Origin: Clostridia bacterium
GTDB taxonomy: Bacteria > Bacillota > Clostridia > Christensenellales > Borkfalkiaceae
Assembly: GCA_017504165.1 (NCBI GenBank)
Contig: JAFVRR010000013.1
Location: forward strand, 1 to 48,098
Direction: 5' to 3'
Length of the DNA: 48,098 nucleotides
In this document: in pieces, positions 33,115 through 42,900 of the stretch
Position numbering within the stretch: the stretch's first letter is position 1
How the letters are laid out: every line of letters starts with the position of its first letter
Notes under the pieces: model-generated
What the model was told of the DNA's origin: nothing
The model's database searches: none
Seen by the model: only the letters and a program-made list of their open reading frames with translations
Translations under genes and position numbers: made by a program

Positions 33115-34104
33115 ATGAAAAATTATAAGTCAGCAGGCACACGCCTTGCATTAAAAAAACTTTTAAATCCATTATTCTTAGCGATGTTTATATTCCTTTG
33201 CGCGTACACTGTCAGCGTTATTTTCCCTATCGCTTGGGGTTTTATGACTTCATTTAAAGAAAGGGTTGACTTTGCATCACGCGGTCCACTTGCTTGGCCA
33301 GATTTATCCTTCTGGGATTTAAACAAAGGTATTCCACAATACGAAAACTACGACCATCCGTTTGGTAACTATACAAAGATTTTATTCGATGCGGAAATTA
33401 AAACGACTTCTGCTTGGTATAAAGGCTTTATTCATACTGAAAGGGTTGTAAAACGTGTTACGTCAAACATGGGCGACTATATTTGGAACACTATCCTTTA
33501 CGCGGGCGTTGCTTCAGTTTTAAGAGCAACTGGTCCTGTTATTTGTGGTTACTTATGTTCTAGATACAAATATAAATGTTCATCAATCATTTATACATAC
33601 GTAGTTATCGTTATGATTACACCTATCGTAGGTGGTACTACTGCAACACTTAACCTTACTAAACAACTTGGTATTTTCGATAGTTGGTTCGGTTTATTCA
33701 TTAGAAGTTTCGGCTTTGGTAGTATGTACTTCCTTGTATTCTACGGTTTCTTTGAAAGTGCATCTGGTACTTATGCCGAAGCAGCGGAAATTGACGGCGC
33801 GTCACAATTTAGGGTTATGGTTACAATCTATATTCCACTTGCAATGACAATGGTTGGTACTATCGTACTTTTAAACTTCGTTGCTGCTTGGAACGACTAT
33901 AACACCGCGCTTATGTTCATGCCTACGCACTTAACACTTGCGTACGCAATATTCCACTTCTCTAATACGGGCGCAACTGAAAATGACTCTGTTCCATACA
34001 GAATTTCAGCCGTTATGATTCTTGCTATCCCTGTATTAATTGTCTTTATCTTACTTAAAGATAAACTTATGGGTAACTTATCACTTGGTGGCTTAAAAGA
34101 ATAA
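33115..34104 (+). CDS. ABC transporter permease (second)
   Basis: A 329-aa permease of the MalG/UgpE class. After a first helix at about 17-37 there is a long external loop (about 48-120) before the remaining helices. The docking loop EAAEIDGASQFRVMVTIYIPL lies at about 222-242, and LLKDKLMGNLSLGGLKE ends the protein, as is typical. A strong ribosome site AGGAGG precedes the ATG. It forms a heterodimer with the first permease. Confidence 0.9.
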   Translation: MKNYKSAGTRLALKKLLNPLFLAMFIFLCAYTVSVIFPIAWGFMTSFKERVDFASRGPLAWPDLSFWDLNKGIPQYENYDHPFGNYTKILFDAEIKTTSAWYKGFIHTERVVKRVTSNMGDYIWNTILYAGVASVLRATGPVICGYLCSRYKYKCSSIIYTYVVIVMITPIVGGTTATLNLTKQLGIFDSWFGLFIRSFGFGSMYFLVFYGFFESASGTYAEAAEIDGASQFRVMVTIYIPLAMTMVGTIVLLNFVAAWNDYNTALMFMPTHLTLAYAIFHFSNTGATENDSVPYRISAVMILAIPVLIVFILLKDKLMGNLSLGGLKE

Positions 34105-34533
34105 TTTAAAGCCCTATTTGCGTCGCAATACTGCGTTTCTATGCTTTTAAAAGTAGAGCAAGAAGTCCGTTTCAGTATGACACCATATAAGGCCCCTTTG
34201 TGTAAAGGGGGCTCCGCAAAGCGGTGGGGGATTGTAGAAAACGCTGTCATTCTGTGGCTGGCGTATTAAGCCCCTCAATATGACGCTAAATTAAACAAAA
34301 ACAAACAAAAAAACAAACATCAAATTTTCTTTCATAATATATATATTTATATATAGATAACAAAAACAATTTTCTTTGGCGGTTTTAACTAAACCGCCAA
34401 GGGAAATAACAATTAAGAAAATTTATTACGTTATTGCAAATACTAAACTAAAACCTTAAAAAAGACTATTCTTAACGCTGTTTTCAGCGGACGGCGTTAT
34501 TAATTTTAATTTTTAATATATAAGGAGAAAAAT
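34105..34533 (+). other. Gap with repeat island 3 and palindromes upstream of the 1099-aa gene
   Basis: This 430-bp gap has repeat parts shared with islands 1 and 2: GTCCGTTTCAGTATGACACC (34167-34186), a GGCCCCTTTGTGTAAAGGGGG element (34189-34235) and a diverged TGTCATTCTG tail (34242-34285). Two palindromes follow: TTGGCGGTTT-TAACT-AAACCGCCAA (34376-34400), with no T-run and perhaps an operator or leader hairpin, and CGCTGTTTTCAGCG (34476-34489). The ribosome site AAGGAG (34522-34527) serves the next gene. Confidence 0.6.
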
Positions 34534-37500
34534 ATGATAAAAAAGAACATTAAAAAATGTGCTCTGTTTTGTCTAACGGCAGTTCTTGCTTGTACTGTTG
34601 GTGTTTTAATTAACACCCCTCTTTCTAACGTAAAGGGTGGTACGGTTTCTTTTGAAATCGCAAACGTACAAGAAACGAACCGTGTAGGTACTGAAATCAA
34701 TTTGGCTGACGAAATTACTGCTGAATACAACGGTAGTAACGTAGTTTTCTCAAAGGGTGCTATTACCTTCCCAAGTGGCAAAACGTACAAGGTTGGCTCT
34801 TTTAAGTTAACCGAAGTGGGCAATTATTCCGTTAAATATTATTATCAAGACGGAAACGTTATCGTAACTGCAGAAAAGAACTTTACAATTTCAGACAGTT
34901 ATTATGCGTTAACAACAAACTCTGGTAGTATTACCCCTGTGACTGCTGAAGAACAAAAAGCAATTCACGAGAGCGAAGGCGTTGTAAACGGCACTGCATT
35001 GCCATTACAATCTAACGCGGATAACGTGCTTTTAAGCGGAAAAGACGGTTTAATCTTAAGATTAAAAGACGGTTGCCAATTTATCTATAATACACCTATC
35101 GACTTATCTAAAGCGGGTGACGATGGTATCGCTGAAATCATTGCTGTCAACTATAGACTTGGTAATCTTGTTCCTAACACCGACCCTAAATACTGGCGTT
35201 CATTTATGTTCACTAGTGGCGTTGTTCCTACAGAAGAAGAATTTTCTTTAACGTTATTAAAAGACGCGTATAAATTTAGATATGTAGCTAATACTGCATC
35301 TCGTTGTAAAATCAGACTTACTGACGCTTACAATCCAAACCTTTACGTAGAACTTGACGACCAAAAAGGATACCTTGGTGGAGACGGAAGTGCAATTCAA
35401 CACCAAAACTATAAAGTTGCTTGTTCTGCTGCTGCTAACGGTCAAATTTTACACGGCTGTAGAAAAGGTTCTTCCGTATCAGTTTATAACGTTGTTACTG
35501 AAATTGACGGCGAACAATATATGGCATACAAGAACTGGAACCGTGCTACAAGTGACTCGGCTTACTTAACAAGTGGTAAATGTGCTTCTACCGCTAACGG
35601 TACTAGATGGGGTTATAACTACAAAACTAACGTAGTTTATATGAAAGACGGTAATAAATGGAACGTTGTTAACGACCTTGACAACACAACTATTTATCCG
35701 GAAACTCCATTTGCAGGCTTTACAACTGGTGAAGTATTCGTATCTATTTACTTTGCAGACTACGATGGCCCACATGATGCAAGAGTTGACGTTTTATCTA
35801 TCGGTGAACACTCTGGTGAAGAACTTATTTCTCAATACGGCAAAGCAGGTAGAACTGACTTTACACCTCCAGAAATTCAAATCGACTACGACGAAACTGA
35901 CGACGGCGTTATCTACGCTGCATTAGGTAGTGAAGTTGAACTTCCATCAGCATTCGTTAAAGAAGTTTATACAGATGGTTCTTATAACGTAAACGTTTAC
36001 ACTAACTACAATACTCCATACAAGAAACTCGTATCAGTTAAAAACAACAAACTTAAACTTGTTGAAAATGCAGTTTACACAGTAGAATATTCTGCAACTG
36101 ACGCTAGCGGTCAAACGGGCTATGCGACAATGAACATTTGTCCTGTTATTTCAGAAAAATCTATTTGGGTTGAAACAACTAAACTTGATACGGTTAATGC
36201 AGGTGATAAAGTTAAATTGCCTGAATACGTATTCAAGACTATAAACAACGCAGATAAGATTAAATTTACTATTAAAGCGGTACACGAAAAAGAAACAATC
36301 ATCGTTGACCCTGAAACTAACGTATTTATTCCAAAATATACCGGAACTTATAAGATTATCTTTGAATTTAAAGATAACGTTTACGGCGATACTTTCGAAT
36401 ATGACGTTAACGCAGTAGCAACTGCCGATGCTAAATTCTTAACTAGACCACTTCTTCCTAAATACGTTTACTCTGGCGAAACTTATGCTTTTGAAATGTT
36501 AAAAGGCTATATCTTCTCTAATAGTGACGTTAAAGAAGTTGGTAGTGAAGGTTATATCAGCGTTGACGGTGGCGAATTCACTAAGATTAAAAACCTTGAT
36601 TCTTACAAGATTACTGCTACTGACAATATTAGAATTAAATTTGTAAACGGCAATAGCGAATCTGATATTGCTGAAGCAAAAGTTATTAATAATACTGTTG
36701 ACGTAAACGGCAAGAAAGTATTTAGATTATACAAATCTTTCGTTGGTGATTACACTGTTCCTGAAGAATACAACGCATCAGGCAGACCATTAACTTCTGC
36801 TATTCAATACAGAATGAACCAAACTGACGGCGACCAAGTTCTTTCATTTGCTAACCTTGTAGATTATAAAAACTTTGTATTTGAATACAAACCAGGCGTT
36901 GAAACTAACTACGCTAAGTTAAAACTTGTTTTAACTGACGTTTACGATGATGATATTAAAATGGAAATCTTCTACTACGTAAAAGGTTCTGGTCACGTTG
37001 TAGGTCTTGACGATAAAGAAGTTTACGTTAATAGCGCATTTGCTAACGCATCTGCAACGTATACAGTTAGATACGATAGCGCTAAAAACCAAATGGTTGT
37101 TGGCGATTTAGTATTCGATTACGACTTTAGTAAATTCAACACAAGACTTTGCTACTTTGACGTTGTTATGGAAAAGGTAAGCGGTCCTGCGTCTATTACT
37201 GTTGAAAAATTTGGTAACCACGTATACAGAGGTAACAAGATTAAAGACGACGTTGCTCCTATCATCAACATCTTTACAAGCGACGGTTCTTATGAAGTTG
37301 GCGATAAAGTTACGTTAGACGTTCCTTTATTTACTGACGTTATTTCTCAAATTAAGAAATCGGCAAACTCTGTTACTATTGAACACGAAGACGGTACTAA
37401 GATTAAAGTTGAAGATATCTACAATCCATACGAATTCACTTTAGAAAAACTTGGTATTTATTCAGTTGTTTATGCTACTGAAGATACTGCAGGCGTTAAA

Positions 37501-37833
37501 GGTCAATACCGTTACGCTATTACAGTTGTAGATAAAACTGCACCTGAAATTGAAGTTAACGACTATGCTGAAGATACTATGATTGTTGTTAAACAAGGTA
37601 CGCTTTATAAGTTAAACTACACTGTAACTGATAATATGTCTGAAAACGAAAAAATCATCGTTGCAGTACGTATGGAAAACTTAAAGACTGGTGAAGTTAT
37701 CAACCCATCTTCTGTAGACGAACTTCCATGCACTATTGCCGGCGACTACGCTGTTTATATCGTTGCAGCCGACGAATACATGAACTTCTCATCTAAAGTT
37801 GTTTACTTGAGAGTTGAAGGAGGTAACAAATAA
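34534..37833 (+). CDS. Large exported protein with Ig-like domains
   Basis: A 1099-aa secreted protein. Residues 1-30 are a Sec-type signal or anchor (CALFCLTAVLACTVGVLINT in part). The mature protein is beta-rich and modular. Bacterial Ig-like or cadherin-like modules begin at motifs such as TPPEIQIDYD (about 444), DDVAPIINIFTSDGSYEVGD (about 904) and DKTAPEIEVNDYAEDT (about 999). A separate beta-sandwich-like, Trp/Tyr-rich region at about 140-420 could bind carbohydrate. No LPxTG or SLH anchor is visible. It overlaps the next gene's start (TAATG). A role in binding glycan or scaffolding at the surface is inferred from context. Confidence 0.8.
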   Translation: MIKKNIKKCALFCLTAVLACTVGVLINTPLSNVKGGTVSFEIANVQETNRVGTEINLADEITAEYNGSNVVFSKGAITFPSGKTYKVGSFKLTEVGNYSVKYYYQDGNVIVTAEKNFTISDSYYALTTNSGSITPVTAEEQKAIHESEGVVNGTALPLQSNADNVLLSGKDGLILRLKDGCQFIYNTPIDLSKAGDDGIAEIIAVNYRLGNLVPNTDPKYWRSFMFTSGVVPTEEEFSLTLLKDAYKFRYVANTASRCKIRLTDAYNPNLYVELDDQKGYLGGDGSAIQHQNYKVACSAAANGQILHGCRKGSSVSVYNVVTEIDGEQYMAYKNWNRATSDSAYLTSGKCASTANGTRWGYNYKTNVVYMKDGNKWNVVNDLDNTTIYPETPFAGFTTGEVFVSIYFADYDGPHDARVDVLSIGEHSGEELISQYGKAGRTDFTPPEIQIDYDETDDGVIYAALGSEVELPSAFVKEVYTDGSYNVNVYTNYNTPYKKLVSVKNNKLKLVENAVYTVEYSATDASGQTGYATMNICPVISEKSIWVETTKLDTVNAGDKVKLPEYVFKTINNADKIKFTIKAVHEKETIIVDPETNVFIPKYTGTYKIIFEFKDNVYGDTFEYDVNAVATADAKFLTRPLLPKYVYSGETYAFEMLKGYIFSNSDVKEVGSEGYISVDGGEFTKIKNLDSYKITATDNIRIKFVNGNSESDIAEAKVINNTVDVNGKKVFRLYKSFVGDYTVPEEYNASGRPLTSAIQYRMNQTDGDQVLSFANLVDYKNFVFEYKPGVETNYAKLKLVLTDVYDDDIKMEIFYYVKGSGHVVGLDDKEVYVNSAFANASATYTVRYDSAKNQMVVGDLVFDYDFSKFNTRLCYFDVVMEKVSGPASITVEKFGNHVYRGNKIKDDVAPIINIFTSDGSYEVGDKVTLDVPLFTDVISQIKKSANSVTIEHEDGTKIKVEDIYNPYEFTLEKLGIYSVVYATEDTAGVKGQYRYAITVVDKTAPEIEVNDYAEDTMIVVKQGTLYKLNYTVTDNMSENEKIIVAVRMENLKTGEVINPSSVDELPCTIAGDYAVYIVAADEYMNFSSKVVYLRVEGGNK

Positions 37834-39917
37834 TGAAAAAATTATTTAAAACCTTAATATTATGCTTATTAGTTCTCGCTATGAGTTTATCTGCATTCGC
37901 ATGTGGCGAAGAAAGCGCAGTTGAAACTGTTGAAGCCGCAAAAAAACGTTCGTTTGAAGGTACTCATATTAGAACTCAAACTGAAACTGGTAAATATTTA
38001 GTAAAAGATGGTGCAACTGATTATAAGTTAATTGTTACTGATTCTACAAATGAATATTTAACAGGCGCTAAAGCAGACTTCATTATTTTATTCGAACGTG
38101 CTACTGGTATTTCTATCGAAGCAGTATTAGATGAAGACGTTCCTGATTATACTGAAGATGCTAAGTATATTTCTCTTGGCAATACTAAACTTGTTGAACA
38201 AGCAGGTATTGATAAAGAAGAATATTCTCTAGAAAAACTTGGCCACGAAGGCGTTAGAATTATGACTGTTGGTAATTCTATCTTCCTTTTAGGCGCTAAC
38301 ATTTACGGTGTTAACTACAGTATCTATACTTTATTCGAATTGATGTTCAATTTTGAAATGTATCATAGAGATTGTATTTATATCGATACTAACGTTTATA
38401 ACGTTCCTTTAATGAACTATGACGTAACTGAAATTCCAGACGTTCCTTTCTGTGACGTTGCTACACGTTCTGACTGGAAGGGTGCTGCCGCTAACGACGT
38501 TAATACAATTGATAGTTTGTACTACGGCGCTAACGCACAAGAAGAAGTAACTTACCGTGGCGCTAGATTTAGAGATGCTAACTACGGTTACTATGAACTT
38601 ACTTGTCTTGCATACCCAACACCTGATTCTACTACTGGTTATAACATTCACAACATTTTAAATGGTTACTTACCTGCAGGTGTACCTGGTATTGAAAACA
38701 AATGGTATTCAACTTCTGGTACTCAAGCATGCTTTACAGCGCACGGCGATGCTGAAAGTTTAGACAGATTCGTTGACCACGTAGTTGACGTTGTATGTGA
38801 CTCTGTTTCTAGATACCCAACTGCATTATATCCAGAAAAGAACTTCATTACTATTACTTGTTCAGACGGTTCTACAACTACTTGTATGTGTGACGCTTGT
38901 TCTAAAATTGCCGAAGCAAACAACGGCGCTTACATTGCATCTCACATTATGTTCCTTAACAGGGTTGCTGATAAAGTTCAAGATTGGATGGAAGACCAAA
39001 AAGATAAAGACTTCTATAGAGAAGACTTCAACGTTGTAATGTTCTCTTACGGTGCTACTAGACCATCACCAGTTTATTACGATGAAGAAACAGATACTTA
39101 TACTCCAACTTCTGAAGATATGATTTTACACAAAGGTGCTACAATCTTCTACGTTGGTTGGACTGGTTTATATCCTATCTACCACGAAGCATCTAGTGAA
39201 CACCGTAGATATATTGAAGGTTGGAAAGTATTAACACAAGATACTCACTTATGGCACTGGACTAACTCTGGTCCTAACAACGCGGGTATCTTCTACGACG
39301 TATTAGGTTCTTTCAACAACGATTACTATGAACACTTAGCATACTGTGGCGTTGACCTTTCTTACCAAGCAAACTGGTTCTCTTATAACGAAGGTACAGC
39401 ATTTATGAACTTAGGTAACTACATTTCTAAGAAACTTAAATGGAACTGTCACTTAGATATGAACGAACTTGTTGACAACTTCTACAGAAATATGTACGGC
39501 GATGCTGCTGATATAATGAAAGGCTTATATGACAAGTTAAAAACTTTCTGGTACGTATTCCAAGACAAACTCGTTTCAGAAAACTTACTTGCTAACGCTT
39601 ATATGTACACTAAAGAACGTTTACCATACGACTTTAACCTTATGTGGTATAACGAAGTTGAAAAAGCAGTTGCTGCGGTAAGCGCGGGCGATATGCAAGA
39701 AGAAGACCCAGACGGATACAAAGTATTAGTTCACAGAATTAGACTTGAAGCCGTTGCTCCTCTTTGCAACATTATCGTTCTTCACGGTAAAGGTAACCCA
39801 CGTGAACTTAACGACGCACAACTTGGTGCATTCAAATCAGCACTTTTCGACATTGTTCAACACCACCCTAACATGAGTTGTGGCGGTTCAAATGCATTAA
39901 AAATTGCTAATTCTTAA
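37833..39917 (+). CDS. DUF4838-type lipoprotein, candidate surface glycoside hydrolase
   Basis: A 694-aa lipoprotein; the signal ends SAFAC with Cys24 as anchor. The N-terminal part (about 60-190) resembles the hexosaminidase-like alpha/beta domain found before catalytic modules (KYISLGNTKL, GVRIMTVGNSIFLLGANIYGVNYSIYTLFE in pieces). The rest fits DUF4838, with the cluster C351-M-C353-D-A-C356, HIMFLNRVADKVQ and aromatic-rich YVGWTGLYPIYHEA. DUF4838 proteins are commonly linked to glycan degradation, but their chemistry is not established. Cotranscription with surface binding proteins supports glycan processing outside the cell. Confidence 0.78.
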   Translation: MKKLFKTLILCLLVLAMSLSAFACGEESAVETVEAAKKRSFEGTHIRTQTETGKYLVKDGATDYKLIVTDSTNEYLTGAKADFIILFERATGISIEAVLDEDVPDYTEDAKYISLGNTKLVEQAGIDKEEYSLEKLGHEGVRIMTVGNSIFLLGANIYGVNYSIYTLFELMFNFEMYHRDCIYIDTNVYNVPLMNYDVTEIPDVPFCDVATRSDWKGAAANDVNTIDSLYYGANAQEEVTYRGARFRDANYGYYELTCLAYPTPDSTTGYNIHNILNGYLPAGVPGIENKWYSTSGTQACFTAHGDAESLDRFVDHVVDVVCDSVSRYPTALYPEKNFITITCSDGSTTTCMCDACSKIAEANNGAYIASHIMFLNRVADKVQDWMEDQKDKDFYREDFNVVMFSYGATRPSPVYYDEETDTYTPTSEDMILHKGATIFYVGWTGLYPIYHEASSEHRRYIEGWKVLTQDTHLWHWTNSGPNNAGIFYDVLGSFNNDYYEHLAYCGVDLSYQANWFSYNEGTAFMNLGNYISKKLKWNCHLDMNELVDNFYRNMYGDAADIMKGLYDKLKTFWYVFQDKLVSENLLANAYMYTKERLPYDFNLMWYNEVEKAVAAVSAGDMQEEDPDGYKVLVHRIRLEAVAPLCNIIVLHGKGNPRELNDAQLGAFKSALFDIVQHHPNMSCGGSNALKIANS

Positions 39918-39931
39918 AAGGGGGTAAGAAT

Positions 39932-42900
39932 ATGAGAAAATTATTAGTTAAAGTATTAACGCTTATATTAGCGTTTACGTCATTATTTGCATTATCCCTT
40001 TTTACAGGTTGTGATTGTGGCGATAACGGTGGCTCTGGCAACGTTATCCCAAAACCTGAAGACAAGGTTGAAAGATATTTAAATCTTGACGTTTCAGAAC
40101 TTAATTTAATCGTTGGTGACGAACACAAGTTTACTGCTTCTTATATTAAAGAAGAAGGCAAGACTTTAACTTTTGAATCTGCGGATGCAAACATTGCAAC
40201 CGTAGGTGCAAAAGGCGAATTACTTGCATATAACGAAGGTTCTACTACGATTACTGCTAAATACGGCGATTTAACCGCTACTTGTAACGTAAACGTTTCT
40301 TTTGGTAACTATTTACCAGAATTAGTTTTCGCAAGCGGTGACCTTGACGTATATAACCTTGGTTTAGACGGTATTCCTTATACGTTTAGCCCAGTTATTA
40401 AATTCAATGGCAAAACGTTTACCGATGCTGAAGTAACTTTCGTATCAGCAAACGATGCTATTGCAAAATTCGACAATGCAGACGTTAAGGGTATTTCTCT
40501 TGGCGAAACTACTGCTACAGTATCAGCGTCTTGGCGTGGTTTCACTGTAAGCGAAGTTCCTGCATTACAAAAAGTTATTAACATTAAAACTCACAACGTT
40601 GTAAACTTCCTTATTAACGACCAAACGTTTGACGTTATGAAACTTTCTACCTTCAATGGTGATTTTGAGGGTACAACTTATTCTAACGTTTCTGACTTTG
40701 ACGTTAAAATTATTTACAACGGCCAAGTAACAAACGGCAACGTACAAGTTGACGTTGCAGATTCTTCAAAAGTTAACGTTTCTAACGGTAAAATTACTGC
40801 TAGAGGTATGGGTAAAACTGACGTTACTTTATCTTATAAAGATAGCAATAACCAAGTTTTCAATACTGTTATAACTGTTGAAGTTATCCGTCCTGTTGCC
40901 GACAGCGGTATGAAATTTAACCTTTTCTCTGCTGCTCTTGGTTACTATAAAGACGTATATGCTGATTTACAAAACAAATCAGTAATTAAAGACGTTTTAG
41001 GTAACGACGCTTCTAAAGTAACTGATGCCTACGTTGTTGACGGCATTCAATTAAAAGTTGAAGGCGACAAAATTTTAAACCTTCCAGTTGCTAAAGAATC
41101 TTCATTACTTAACAAAATCGTTATCGGTACTGCAACTTACGCGTACACTTGTGAAATTGACACTTACGGTGCTCTTGTTGCAGATAAAGAAGACTTAGCA
41201 ATCTTTGACGTTCACTTCACTAACGCAGACGAAACTGAATACAGTTACGTTAACGGTTACTGTGAACTTTTAAGAGATATCGACGCTACAGGCTTCAAAC
41301 CAAAACACACTGCCGTTCATACTGTTAACCCAAAAGTTGATATGTATAATAGTTATGGTAATTATTACGTTGGTTTCCGTGGTACGTTCAACGGTAAAGG
41401 TTTCACAATCTTTAACTTAGATACTACACGTGACCCAATCACTTATATTAACAAAAACGGCAATAAGCAAGTAGATAGCCAAAGCGTTGGTTTATTCGGC
41501 TACATTGCAGGTCCTGCAACTATCAAGAACGTTGCTTTCGAAAACATGAAAGTCGTTAATGGTAGCGGTATCACTTATAGAGGTCTTTGTTCAGTTGTTG
41601 AAACAACAACAACACCAAAGGGTAACTGTACTTTTGAAAACATTTACATTTCTTTAAGTGAAGATTCTAAAGAGCCAAAGGGTATCTTATTCTTCAACGT
41701 ACCAGGTTCAAGATTTAATCTTAGAAACGTTGTTATCAACGCTCCTAACCTTGACGTTGGCGATGAAACATCCGGTGGTTTAATTGATAATAACGGTACA
41801 GGTCTTGAAAAAGACGATAGAGCAACATACGACGGCGTTGTAGTTATCTCTAAATATCCACTTGGTTTCTTCAGTTACTACACAATGTACGGCGGAAACG
41901 AAAAGATGGGTAGAGATATGTATTCTGAAGAAAAGGATTACACAGTAGACCTTTCTAAATACGCTTTAGATACTAAGTTAGGTTATACACCTGGCCCAAA
42001 CGGCGAAAAATTGTTATATCGTAGAAAATCTGCTGTTAAGAAATATAACAATATTTCTGAAATGGCTCAAGACGTAAACAACTTCTCTAAATTCCCAGAT
42101 TCATTCTGGAAAGTTGAAAAAGACGAAAATGGTGGTCAAACTATTTTCTGGAAATCACTTTTAGGTTACAGTTACGACCTTTATAATGAAGACGGCGAAA
42201 TCTTTGATAGCGTTCTCTTCGATAAAGAAGGTGCTAAACCTTACAAATTCACAATTAAGAACAGTATTGAACCTATTACTAACTATACTGCTACTGTTTC
42301 TGACAGTAACGTACTTGAAGTTAAGAACGGCGCAATCTATCTTAAACAATACAAGATTGGTTACTACGAAGTAACACTTTCATTTACTTCTAAGTTCAAC
42401 ACACCAATCACAAGAGTAATTCCTGTTACTGTTGACGCTAAGCACATTGCTACTTACCTTCAACAAGACGGTGAAGTCGTTAACCACGGATTAACTGAAC
42501 TCCCAGCGGGCGCAAGTTTCTCTATTAACGGTGTAAACGTTGCTCACACATTTGAAAACGGCAAGTTAAAAGTTGATTTATCTGGCGTTGATTTATCTGA
42601 AGTTGCTTTAACTGACAGAGTAGACGTTTATATGAAGACTTCTAACGGTTACGATTCTAGATTCGTTTCTATGTACGTAACACTCGCTATTGACGAAGCA
42701 GAAGAACTTAACTACTTCAACGTTGGTTATACGTTCAATCAAGCCGAATACGACGCATTAACTTCTGATGCTGAAAAGATTGCATATCTTGAAAAATGCG
42801 AAGCAGAACCATTCAAATATTTTGATGGTTATTACGTACTTGCTAAAGATATCGATGCTACTGGCATTAAGTTCAATCACGAAGCGGCTGTTGAAACTCC

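Noticed and set aside
27885..34290. Repeat islands considered as CRISPR arrays
   Set aside because: The copies are few, irregularly spaced, internally palindromic and lack constant-length spacers; no cas genes are nearby.
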